A DNA stretch of 64,000 nt. Source: Basidiobolus meristosporus CBS 931.73 (lineage: Eukaryota > Basidiobolomycota > Basidiobolomycetes > Basidiobolales > Basidiobolaceae). The position numbers were made by a program, and so were the translations under genes. Below, one piece after another: positions 53,751 to 64,000 of the stretch; position 1 is the first letter of the stretch, and each line of letters opens with the position of its first letter. The notes beneath the pieces were generated by a model. The model searched no databases. It was not told the DNA's origin and was given only the letters and a program-made list of their open reading frames with translations. The DNA lies in contig MCFE01000362.1 of NCBI GenBank assembly GCA_002104905.1, positions 1-64,000 on the forward strand, given 5' to 3'.

Positions 53751-54930
53751 AAGCTGATCACGCCAATTCAAATTGTCTCAGCCCAATCCTTTCCAATATT
53801 AATATGACTTACTCATCTGAATGGTCTTTTCTCATCAATTCCATCACCACCACTGAATTTCCTTTTGACACACTAGAGGAGATCTATACCAAGAACTGTG
53901 GCTGATCTACCCCAGTCTACTCAAGGAGATCCCTAGTTAAGCGTCTTTGCTATTACAAGAACTATTGCCCTACAAGGTTTCATCCCACCATCCAGGTCAA
54001 CTAAAGTCCTAGAAGCTTTCATTCTCAGCTGACAGCAATGGAGAACCACCTTGCAGAGGGTATGTATCACTTAGAGCAAGCCTGGAGTACTAGGTTTAGA
54101 AGCTCCAATAGACTTCCATATCCCAGAGTGTTCAGCAACAGGTTCCATATAAGGAGTATTTTGGATACCTTTCCAGTCAGGATCACAGGCCTTCCAGAGG
54201 GCAGAGGCACTTTTATTCTGGCAAGTACAAGGCACACTGTGTGAAGTTTCAAGCACTGTCTGACATTGAGGGTAACATCATCTGGTTTGGTGGCCATTTG
54301 CTGGAAGTAAGCATGACAAAGCACTCTGGGTAGAGAATTATCCAGAACTCAGTAGAGGGGAGATATGTATGGCAGACTTAGCTAATATAGGAGAGGATTG
54401 TCAGAGATTAAAATGTATTACAGCTTATAGGAAGCCAAGGAATGGTGTACTTAGCAGGAAACAGAAGCTCTACAATGAGATATTAAATCATTTCAGAGTG
54501 AGGGTAGAGCATACATTTGGATATCTGAAGAAATTCAGCATATTGGCAGGTAAATAAAGTGGAAAGTCATATACAGGAGAAAACAGCAGAATAGGTAAAA
54601 TAGCTAAGATACTTATCAATGCACAGTATATTCATACAAGACAACATCCTCTGAGAGAAATGTGTCTGGAGCATTATGAAGAGTAAATAAAGCAAGGAAA
54701 GCACTCCTCTGATCAACATAAGTAAGATTGAGTAAAATTACCAGTAACTATAACCTACCACTGGCATGATGGTAGAAATTATAGTGCCAGATAGTGCCAG
54801 ATCAATCTGGCACTATACAACAGGACTGGCACTATGTGGCATCTGATTCAACTAGATATCAAGTGCTAATGAGAATCTAGATCATCCTTAGTGATACACT
54901 ATCAGTCTAAATCAATGACTAGGTCATCTG
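53750..54930 (+). mobile_element. PIF/Harbinger-like DNA transposon, copy H2, degenerate
   Basis: Pieces of a DDE superfamily-4 (PIF/Harbinger) transposase are read on the plus strand. The region 54038–54300 includes a segment ending VKFQALSDIEGNIIWF after one frameshift near 54235. The region 54369–54557 reads ITAYRKPRNGVLSRKQKLYNEILNHFRVRVEHTFGYLKKF, the typical C-terminal Harbinger block with the final catalytic Glu in RVEHTFG. Stops and shifts make it inactive. The 3' flank after 54590 is shared with H1. Confidence 0.75.
54369..54557 (+). pseudogene. Harbinger-type transposase C-terminal domain
   Basis: The frame carries the RKPRNG, KLYNEIL and VEHTFGYLKKF motifs of the DDE_Tnp_4 family. 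It is a fragment; the upstream catalytic Asp motifs are in another frame. Confidence 0.75.
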
Positions 54931-55009
54931 ATGTCTCTCTAGCTTGAACACTTATACATGTCCTAATATAACATGTGCTCATCTGACAATATCAGATCCT
55001 TCTCTAGCT

Positions 55010-55430
55010 TTGATCCTATACAGGAGCTTTTGCCTTACAAGGTTTCATGCTACCACTCATATCAATAAAAATATTAGAAGCTTTCATTCCCAGCAGAGAG
55101 CAATGGAGAGCAACCTTGCAGAGGGTATGAATAACTTAGAGCAAGCTTGGAATACTAGGTATAGAAGCTCTAACTGACTTTCATATCCAAGAGTGTTCAG
55201 CTTCAGGTTCTATATCAGAAGTTTCTAGAATACCTCTTAGTGATTATTAGCAGACCTTCTAGAGCACAGCAGTACTGTTGCCCTGGAAAATACAAGGCAT
55301 ACTGAGTGCAGTCTCATGCCTGGTGTGAGATCAAGGGTAACATTATCTGGCTCAGTGGGACATTTGCTGGAAGTAGGCATGACAAAGCACTCCAGGTAGA
55401 TAATTTGTTACAAGTCTGAGTATAATAGCT
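55010..55430 (+). mobile_element. PIF/Harbinger-like fragment, copy H3
   Basis: It repeats 53950–54330 of copy H2, including caatggagag.aaccttgcagaggg, the arg-Ser-Ser-Asn frame, and gacaaagcactc near 55380. It is more decayed than H2, and the C-terminal block is missing. Confidence 0.7.
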
Positions 55431-55740
55431 GATAAGGAATGGGGAGTTTAGATAGTATTACATTCACCAAGACCTGTACTGTTCTTTGTTGAGGTTACAG
55501 AAGCTTCTTATATACATGTTGCAAGACCAACTGCTGACTAATTGTATTTCCCACTATAGGTTGTGGGTAATGGCTCATATAGTTGCAACAGCATCACCTA
55601 TTTAGATCTACCTCAATATAACCATTCCTGTCTGAGAAGGATCTGCTAGATCATCTGCTGACTAATACTCTTGAATTGCTAGATAATACTAATATACTAC
55701 TAGACGAAACTTGGGACTATTTATTTTGACAAAAAACTGA
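55431..55740. other. Unassigned CpG-poor DNA
   Basis: Nothing recognisable is seen. Confidence 0.35.
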
Positions 55741-56440
55741 CCCATATTTAACATTTAAGTGGCATATAATAGCATTCTTTCCTCTCCTGAATCTCTTTTC
55801 TTGTAACGTAGGTATCTTTATGGCTCAGCACTGTTAGTAAGTGCTACAAGCTTGAGTCAGTCTCTATGAACTAAATCTGCTTGGAAATTCTCTTGTTTGT
55901 CTACCAATCATTAATTTGAAATGACCATTTTCTGATGATCTTCAGTGGTTCTGTTCCTTGTGGCTCAAGCTTCTTCCCAGTGTTGTTTCTTAGCAATGCA
56001 AAGGTTGCAGCTGTCAAAGACCTTGATGATGTAGTCTTATCAAGTCTCTGCTTTATCTTTTCTGTACTCTTAGAGATCTTGACCTATGCCTCCTAACCAT
56101 TTTGTTCCAATTGCTGGTGTCTGCTGGGCTGACTGAGCTCATCCTTCAAATTGTTGCAAAGTTTGGTTGTGTCAGACCTCCTGGAATACTTGGTTCATAT
56201 CCATACACTAAGTAAAGTGGTAATTGTTGGGTAGTGTTCTGCACCCTTAGTCTACTGGCAAATAGTGCTTGGTATATATACTCATCCCATCTACTTACAG
56301 CTCCATTTGCATACTTGGTCCGCATTTTTCTGAATAGTCCATTTGACCACTCAGTAGCTCCTTTAGTTCTAGTGTGATATGTCAAAGTTTTCAAATGTTT
56401 GATCTGCTGCACTTCTATGTAGTCTTCCAAAGGGTGCAAT
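55741..56440 (-). mobile_element. Ty3-type retrotransposon fragment, integrase C-terminal half
   Basis: The minus strand 56439–56146 encodes a Ty3-type integrase tail: TEWSNGLFRKMRTKYANGAVSRWDEYIYQALFASR, QLPLYLVYGYEP. The order (TE.N..L, WD.y…Al.A.r, P..LVYG.EP) is diagnostic. Downstream to about 55950 a KKLEP..TEPLKI-like piece fits the segment before a chromodomain. No LTR of this element is recognised. Confidence 0.75.
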
Positions 56441-56452
56441 GGCTAAACACCA

Positions 56453-56947
56453 ATGGCTTCCTTGAGAGCTGTTACAAGCAGAGTCAAAAGCTCCAAACAA
56501 GTGTCAAAGAGGCACCAGGTGGCTGCAAGAGTGCCAATAAGAGAAAAGCAGGTAAACACAGATGCATCTGAACAGCATATACCTAGGAAAGAGTGTTGTT
56601 TTATTCAAGAAGCACTTGGTCAAAGTAGTAGTGAAGGACCTGGCAGTGATAAAAACCAGTGGCTACCACAGGACCTTGTCACAGCATGGGCTCAGAGCTC
56701 AAAACAAGCAGGAAAGATGATTCAGGTTGCCTGCAGAGTGCCAGCAAGGGACAAGCAGGCCAAAACAGATGCATTAGAGCAGCCTTTATCAAGGAGAAAA
56801 TGTAGTTCAATTCAAGAGGCACTGAGACAAAGTAGCAGTGAAAGACCTGGAAGTAATAAAGGAAAAGGTAAAGGGGAAAAGGTCTACCCAAGCCAGATGC
56901 AGGGATGCATAACAAAAAGCTGCAGTTTTTGCCAATTAATGCTCTAA
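56453..56947 (+). pseudogene. ORF with two 55-residue direct repeats, unknown
   Basis: The 164-codon open frame contains two direct repeats of about 55 residues (aa 13–67 and 82–136, period 69 aa = 207 bp). Each has SSKQ…, VA.RVP.R.KQ…TDA.EQ, a Cys-containing turn, and IQEAL.QSSSE.PGS. It ends in a Lys-rich GKGKG tract. No known family is recognised. It lies just upstream of the Tnp2 copy 2 N-terminal frame and could be part of that transposon or a host-derived passenger. Confidence 0.4.
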
Positions 56948-57222
56948 GCCTGGAACAGACTGAATCCCATCATAGCCAAGAAGAGTTACCAATAAGAAAA
57001 CAGCTGTCTTCACACAAGTTGGAAGCACAGCCAGCTGAGCTACACTCCCGTGAGGTAGATGAGATTGCAGAGAAAGGCCATTTGTCTACCACAGCCTCTA
57101 CATCCTCCATTGTCAACAGAGTGGAGATCTCACTGACAGACAAAGCAACAATGTCATGAACTCAAAGGGCTATCATAATGCCCTAAGTAGAATTTTGGAA
57201 CATTAATAGGCACACAAAGAGG

Positions 57223-59215
57223 TTGCAGCACTTCTTCACAAGCAGTGCTCCAGAAAGCACATTTGAATATTGCAAGGATGTATTGCAAAGACTGGCAGAT
57301 GAGGTGCTAGACCTTGCAGTGCCAGCTGAAGACCAGGAAATGTGGGAACAAATATTACAAGGCTATAAAGTACCACACTCAGTATCAATCAGGCGCAAAC
57401 ATATCAAATATATTGAGTGGCAAACATTACAAGCTGCTAAGAAGCAAGGGCTGCCTTGTGTAATGAATAGACACAAGGCAGGAGGAAAAGCTAGGCATGG
57501 CAGGAAAGGACTTAGGTGTGGACCATCAAGGCAAGGCAGGATTAAAGGCAAGGCTTGTTATTCAAGACCTGTGTTTATCAGACTGAGGAATACTTAAGGG
57601 GGGATAGGACTATATATACTTTTTGGCTATACTGATGCAGAGAGATATTAGCTAACACTTATGGGGTTGTGGGGTGAGGTACAGCAGCAGTGCTGGGGAT
57701 AATAATATAGAAGGCAAGGCACTGAGACAGGATGGGGATATGGATTGGGTCACCTGATCATGTGACTAAGTCATGTGACCTGGTATTTCCATATATGGTA
57801 CTGGACTATGAGAAATACAATGGGATGCTTACATGGAATGTTCCATTGTGTAACAATGGTTTGGAAAGGTCAGGAACTTTCTGGAAGGTGGTGGAAGGTT
57901 CCAGAAGGAATCTCTTAGAAATTAAGCTAGGAAGCTGAAACTTGGCACAGGTGTTGATGGTTGTCATGTGATCATGACACCTTGAGGGTATGCATGACCA
58001 TGCCATTGCGTTGGCCCTTGATGGATTTTCAGTAAAAAAGTGCTCTACAAGCAAATTCTGCTGCCCACTGATTCTCACCAACCCAAATCTGCCACCTATC
58101 TCATGGTATCAGAGCCAAAATCTGATGGTAGTCTCACCGGTATCTGGGCCTAAATCACCATTCAACCTGCATAGCTACCTGTATCCATTGCTGAATGAGT
58201 TTTGTATGCTTTCCAGTGAGATAGCAGTAAATGGGCATCATGTAAAAGGGCAAATTTTATGTGTTGGAGATGCTCCAGCCATCAGCAAGATAGCCAACTT
58301 TTCTGGACAATGGACAGCATTGTGTCAAATGTGTGAGACCCAGGGGACTTACTCCATAACTCACACACATCATTATTGCCCAAACACAAACACTAAGAAC
58401 ATCATCTTTCCACAGATAGAACCTACAGAAATCAGCATGCAATTGCAGCAAAGTTGGCAATCTATAAGCCATTGGCCAGTATATGGAATTAATTGAAACT
58501 GGAGATGCTTAAGATAAAGGGTATCTGTTGGAGCAAAAGCTTTCCACTGGGAGCAATGCATTTGCTTTTTGACAATATCCCTTTACTGATGACCAAGCTA
58601 TACATGGGGCATTTCAAGCGGTAAGAACACTTTGAGATACTGGAGAAGTTTGAAAGAATTGGCCAGATATTACAGAGTAACTGCTACCCTAAGTACTTCT
58701 CACTATCCCCAATCAATTTTCACACACATATGCAACAATGCAAGTGCAAGGACTGGATGAACTGAATATGTATTTATTCAAGTGGCCTTCTGAAGCTATT
58801 TCTACCAAGAGTACATTGGAATCATTGGGAGTCATATGAGGATGCTGTATGAGTATTTATCCTGAAGTAGATCACCAATGCCAACTTGATGCATCTACAG
58901 CTTTTGTGCAAAGAGTTTGTGATGGGATTTGAGCAGCTATACTTCAAGCATAATACAGAATGTATAGATCTCTGCTGCTACAGTATCCATTTGATACTCC
59001 ATCTTGCTTAATGTGTTGAGAATACTGGACCTTGCTTCACCTTTTAGGAATTTCCTATAGAGTGCATGTGTGGGGAGATAGGAAGATGAGTCAACTTGCA
59101 GGCACTACCATATCTCAATCTCATCAAGTATATTACTTTTAAGTCTGTCATAGATGTGATGAGTTGGCACATGGAGGACAATCAGGAAGAGTAGGAAACT
59201 ACTGAGGACAGATGT
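57223..59215 (+). mobile_element. Tnp2/CACTA-like DNA transposon copy 2, degenerate and truncated
   Basis: The plus strand has the N-terminal region (57223–57597, with ILQGYKVPHSVSIRRKHIKYI, then a basic tail) and the middle region (57990–58496: SGPKSPFNLHSYLYPLLNEF, VGDAPAISK, CQMCETQGTYSITHTHHYCP). Decayed core continues to about 59215. Its end is cut at the start of copy 3, because 59223 resumes inside the GDTPAISK block. Confidence 0.78.
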
Positions 59216-61140
59216 GCACATGGAGACTCCAGCCATTAGCAAGATAGCCGGCTTTTCTGGGCTCAATGGATAGTATTGTAGTCATATGTGTGAGATCCAG
59301 GGGATTTATTTGGTAACTAACACACATTATAATTACCCAATTACCAACACTAAGAACATCATCTTTCTACAGAGAAAACATACCAAAGATGGCATGCAAT
59401 TGCAACAAAGTTGGCAAGCTATAAGCCATTGGCCAGAATATGGAATCAATTGGAAACCAGACATACTTAAGATAGAGGGTATCTGTTGGAGCAAAAGCTT
59501 TCCACTATTAGCAATGCATTTGCTATTTAACAACTTCCTTGTTCAGATGACCAAGTTGTAAATGGGGTGTTTCAAGCTAAATGAGCCCTTTGAGATACCA
59601 AGAAAATTTGAAGGAATTGGCAAGATATTACAGAATATCTGCAAAGTGCCTGTCACAGGCACCAATCAATACTCATATGCATATGCCACATTAGAAGTGC
59701 AATGACTGCATGAGGTGGATATGTATTCATTTGAGTGGTGTTCTGAAGCCATTCCTGTCAAGAGTACACTGGAAGTATTGGGAGCCATATGTGGACATTG
59801 TAGGAATATTTTTCTGGAAGTGGATCACCAATTCTAACTTGATGCATCTACAGCTTTTGTGCAAAGAGTCTGTGATGGGATTTGGGCAGCTATACTACAA
59901 ACATAAAGCTGAGCACATAGATCTCTGCCACTGCTGTATTCATTTGCTGCTCTATCTTGCTTGGTGTGTTGAGAATTTTGGACCTTGCTTCACCTTTTGG
60001 GAGTCTCCTATGGAGTGGATGTCTGGGAAGATTGGAAGATGAGTCAAGTTGCAGATATTACTATATCCCAATCTCATCAAGATTATTACCTTTACGTCTG
60101 TCATGGATGCAATGAGCTGGCACATGGAGGACAGCCAGGAAGAGTTGGAAACTACTAAAGGCAGATGTGCACATGGAAATAACTATGCCTGTGGCATTAA
60201 GAAGCAAACCAGCCCCATTGCATGAGTAATCAGTTAGGTAATGCAAAGCTGGGTTGGGTGCAACAAGCAATTAATATTTATTACAAAAACTCTACAAAGG
60301 TATGCCAGATTTCTCTTGGTCACAAGCCAATTTATACCCCATTATTCACAGAATTCATATAAACAAGAGCCAGAATGCACCTATAATGGGGACTAGAATT
60401 CAGCAGATAGAAGGAAAATATTGGCTAAATACCGCAAAGTTCTTTACAGATATTCAGGAGGTATTCACAGCAGCATTGATGGCAACCAAGCATATGTTTG
60501 CAAGATATATATGTTACCAGCAATACAACATATATGGCAACTTTGCAAGCATCACACTAAAAAGCCGTAAAGTCAAGGTGAAAGAAGTATGTCAAATGTG
60601 GCAGGTGTTCATGTTTGAAGAGGATAGTAAGCAAGAGGCCATAGTACTTTTTGATTCAAACTACATGTGGAATACCCAAGGTAGCAGTGGGTAAGCAAAT
60701 AAAGAGGGGTGACTCTACAGTGTAATATATGAATTGCGCAAGGGGAGGTAGAAAAAGGTGATATCATTTAGTAAATTGGTATGGTAGCATTATACAGAAC
60801 TAGCTGTAGGCCACCATACTGCTGTAATAATGCCATCAGAGGCTCACAAGGAGACTGTCAAAACACCACTAAGTTTTTTGGTGTATAAGGCAAATGGATG
60901 TACAGGCTGGTTAGATCCACTCAAATAGTTGTTAAGTGCACTAAGACTGTAACAAAGCCATGCCACCCTTGGCAAGCTCTGTACAAACACTTTTATATTT
61001 ATCAATTTTAGTGGGCTGTAAAATTAGCAAAATGCTGTTGTGATCCTGTCACAAGATTGTATAGATTGTTATTAATTCCAAGCTGATGGTATTGTAGTGG
61101 TCTCTTGATGTGATCTTGATGGCTGTTCTGGATTAGATCC
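59216..61140 (+). mobile_element. Tnp2/CACTA-like DNA transposon copy 3, 5'-truncated
   Basis: It begins within the PAISKIAGFSG block at about 59223. It encodes MCEIQGIYLVTNTHYNYP and WPEYGINWKPDILKIEGICWSKSFPL (59286–59561) and a further piece (59710–60042). It then runs into the 3' non-coding region (60300–61140), which is the reverse complement of 48060–49000 in copy 1. The join to copy 2 may be a local duplication or a nested insertion. Confidence 0.72.
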
Positions 61141-63240
61141 ACCTCCAGGACCAAATAAATTCTCATAGGGTTCCAGTACTCTTCCAAATATTGCAACAAT
61201 ATACATCATTGTAGAGTTGCCCCAATTTCTTTGCCTACCAACTACTACCATAGGTATAATACTTGCAGTTTGAGTCAAAAAACCTATGGCCTCCTGCTTA
61301 CTAACCTTCACAAGCATGCACACCCGCTGCAACTGACACACTTCCATATCCTTGACTTTACAGCTTTTCAATACAATACTTACAAAGTTTTTATATATCT
61401 TTTATTGCTGGAAACATATATATCTTGCAAACAAATGCATGGTTGCTACCACTTTTGCCATAAATACCTCTTGAATATCTGCAAAATACTTTTTTGTACC
61501 TGGCAAGTATATTTCTTTACCATGCTGGCTTCTAGTTCCCCTTATAAATATAAACTAGTTCTTCTTGTACAAGCTCCATATTGGATGGTGTAGAAGTTGG
61601 CTTGTACCTAACAAGAATTAGTTGCGTGTTGCATCCAACCCAAATTTGCATTACTCAACTGATTACCTATATGTTGTGATTTCATAGCTTTGTAATGCCA
61701 AAGGCACAGGTGTCTCTATGTGCATATCAGTGCTCAGTACTTTCCAACTCTTCTTGGCTGGCCTCCATGCGCCAACTCATCACATCAATGATGAAGTTGA
61801 AGGTCATACTCTGAATGAGATTGGGATATGATAGTACCTGCAAATTAACTCATCTTCCTATCTACCAACTCATCCACTCCATAGAAAACTCCCAAAGGTA
61901 AAGCAAGGTTCAGTATTCTCCACACACCAAGCAAGATGAACTACAGAATGAATGCAGTGGTGGCAGAGATTTACATGATCAGCCTTAAGCTTGTAGATTA
62001 GCAACTCAGATCCTATCAAAACTGCTAGCATAAAAGCTGTAGATGCATCAAGTAGGCATTGGCAATTTGCTTCTGGTTAAATACTCACTCAATGTCATTA
62101 TATGGCTCCCAATGCTTCTAAAGTACTCTGGGTAGGGATTACTTCAGAAGGCCACCTGTATAAATAGTGATCCAGTGCATCCAGTCCATTCATTTGTATA
62201 GTCATATATGAGTATAAATACCAATGGGAACCTGTGAGAAATACTTTGGGTTTTATATTCTGTAATATCATGCCCACTTTTTCAAGCTTCTCTAGTACCT
62301 CAGTGTGCTCATGCAGCTTGAAATGCCTCATGTGCAACTTAGTCATTAGTGTTGGGATATTGTTGAAGAGCAAATGCATGGCTTCTAGTGGAAAGCTTTT
62401 GCTCCAAAAGATTCCCTCTATCTGAAGTATCTCTGGTTTTTGATTATTTCCATATTCTGCATCTCCAGTTTCCAATTAATTCCATATTCTGGCCAATGGT
62501 TTATAACTCGCCAGCTTTGCTGCAATTGAATAGTGACTTCTGTATGTACTTACTGTGGGAATATGATGTTCTTAATGCTGGTGTTTGGATAATAATAATG
62601 TGTGAGTTATGGAGTAAATCCCCTAAATCTCACACATTTGACAGCAATAACATCCATTGTGCCACAAAAAGCTGGCTATCTTGCTGATGGCTGTGGTATC
62701 CCGAATGCAGAAAATAACATATACTTGAACATGATAATCACTTACCAGTATCCTGCTGGATTGCAAACAAAGTTTATCTAGCAATTGATACTGGTATCAA
62801 TCTGGGTTGGATAGTAAATTAGGCCAAGATATCAGTGTAAGTACCATCTTATTTTGGCTCTGGGTACTGTAAGATTGGTGGCAGATTTAAGTTGATAAAA
62901 ATCAGTGGCCAGCAAGACTAGCTAGCAGAGTACTTCTTCAGTGAGAATCTATCAAGTGGCAAGGCAAAGACATGGTGATAGCTACCTTTATGGTAGCCCT
63001 TACTTCTTAGTGGTTTATAATGTTTGCCATCAAATATATTGCAAATGCCTGTGCTTGATTGGTACTGAGTGCAGTACTTTATGGCTTCACAATATTTGTC
63101 ACTCTGCATGAGCTTCTTTAAGCAGGGTATTACTGGAATACATCTGAGGTGTGAATGATGTTTTCCTCCTGTGGTAGTGGATTCCTAACAAGTTGGACAC
63201 TTAGTTAAATTTCTGATGTGAGTGCCATGCTATTGCTAAT
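61141..63240 (-). mobile_element. Tnp2/CACTA-like DNA transposon copy 4, degenerate
   Basis: The minus strand reads from an N-terminal piece at 63109–62918 (YCEAIKYCTQYQSS…, homologous to YKVPHSVSI of copy 1) through 62475–62098 (EILQIEGIFWSKSFPLEAMHLLFNNIP) to its 3' region near 61150–61420. Copies 3 and 4 meet tail to tail near 61140 and form a large imperfect inverted repeat. Confidence 0.7.
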
Positions 63241-64000
63241 ACATGCTGGTATCTGGACAGTTGCAGGGTTATATATAGCCAGCTGCAGGATGGTTTCCAT
63301 TTGTACCAAGTACATTGTATGTTGCATCCTACAATAATTTAGGCAAGAAGTAACATTCAATCCTCAAAGCCCCCATTATGGATATTAGTGGAAATATGCC
63401 AATTCTCTAACCACAATATTGTACTATCCACCAGTAGATGGAGCACTGAGCTCACTTGGCTCTATTAAGTATCCCTGGCATTTTCCACAGGTGTTATCTC
63501 AATCCACACTAGAATTATGATGGACTCATGCATGGTACTGTTGTGAGGGGAGAGAGTCACTCAATCCATCAGTGGGCTGACTTCTTTAGAGCTGTCACTC
63601 TGCAGGCAATATCCAGAAAGCTGGGTTATCCTAAAGGCATAACAAACTCACCTGAGTCAGTTTGTGCAAGGTGACAAGCAGAGCTAGGTGCTGTAATGAA
63701 CAAATTAAGTGACTAGCTTGATCCTGTTGGAACTGTAGTGAATGATGAATGTTCAGATATGACTTGTGTGGCTAACCACAGTCTACAATCCTTATAATAC
63801 TTCCTGTGCCATCTGCATGCTCAAACATTGAGTGGCTTCTTACAATAACCACATGGTTTTTTTCCCTTCTCTTATAGTGATGAATCAAGGTAGTGCTGTC
63901 CATGGGCATACAGCTTGACACTGATCAAGTAGTGCTATTATATCACTTTTTGATCATCACCTATGTGATTTCAAGACAGTCTTGCATTTCAAAAATTGCA
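63241..64000. other. Unassigned transposon-type DNA at window end
   Basis: It is CpG-poor and has no long open frame. A short plus-strand reading near 63560–63680 (WADFF.AVTLQAISRKLGYP) might be a transposon protein relic, but I cannot place it. It continues past the window. Confidence 0.3.

Noticed and set aside
1-64000. CRISPR array, bacterial operon or prophage
   Set aside because: There are no spaced direct repeats of CRISPR type, and the gene structures are intron-rich and eukaryotic.

Overview
The window is eukaryotic nuclear DNA from a fungus: short introns with GT–AG ends, fungal gene content (ATP synthase subunit f, Sec66, Tan1, Ssk1, a Vsb1-like transporter, chitin deacetylase) and fungal-type transposon families. 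One gene (CK2 beta) carries an intron with all the hallmarks of the minor, U12-dependent spliceosome. U12 introns are known from Mucoromycota and other early-diverging fungi and are essentially absent from Ascomycota and Basidiomycota, so I lean towards a non-Dikarya filamentous fungus. I cannot name a genus.

Layout. 1–3.2 kb: two LINE retrotransposon copies, followed by a worn copia LTR. 3.5–9.2 kb: sparse genes (an orphan, a secreted DUF3472-like protein, a tubby-like protein) separated by small tandem repeats and LTR scraps. 9.5–36.6 kb: a compact, gene-rich island with PNO1, a STRAP pseudogene, CK2 beta, a membrane-anchored Ssk1, a Vsb1-like SulP transporter, chitin deacetylase, TAN1, ATP17, a class IV aminotransferase, SEC66, a tandem histone-fold protein, a TBC Rab-GAP and MYG1. 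Most gene models were rebuilt exon by exon, and coding lengths come out as whole codons. 36.7–47.3 kb: an old Ty1/copia pol fragment interrupted by two younger, tandem, minus-strand copia elements. 47.3–64 kb: a transposon graveyard with four Tnp2/CACTA-like transposase copies, PIF/Harbinger remnants, a Ty3-like integrase tail and degenerate accessory ORFs.

Functional threads. PNO1 (small-subunit rRNA processing), TAN1 (tRNA ac4C), MYG1 (nuclease), SEC66 (ER translocation), ATP17 (mitochondrial ATP synthase) and CK2 beta are housekeeping genes. Ssk1 is the response regulator feeding the HOG stress MAPK route; here it has its own membrane domain and a histidine-kinase-like region. The transporter, chitin deacetylase and DUF3472-like protein concern vacuole, wall and surface. 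No operon-like organisation or biosynthetic cluster is evident.

The transposon blocks look strongly CpG-poor and TG/CA-rich next to the gene island, which suggests deamination of methylated cytosines or a RIP-like process. The strongest novelty candidates are the AT–AC U12 intron in CK2 beta, the split start codon of the same gene, copia elements whose half-tRNA primer site contains the gag start codon, and the membrane-anchored Ssk1.
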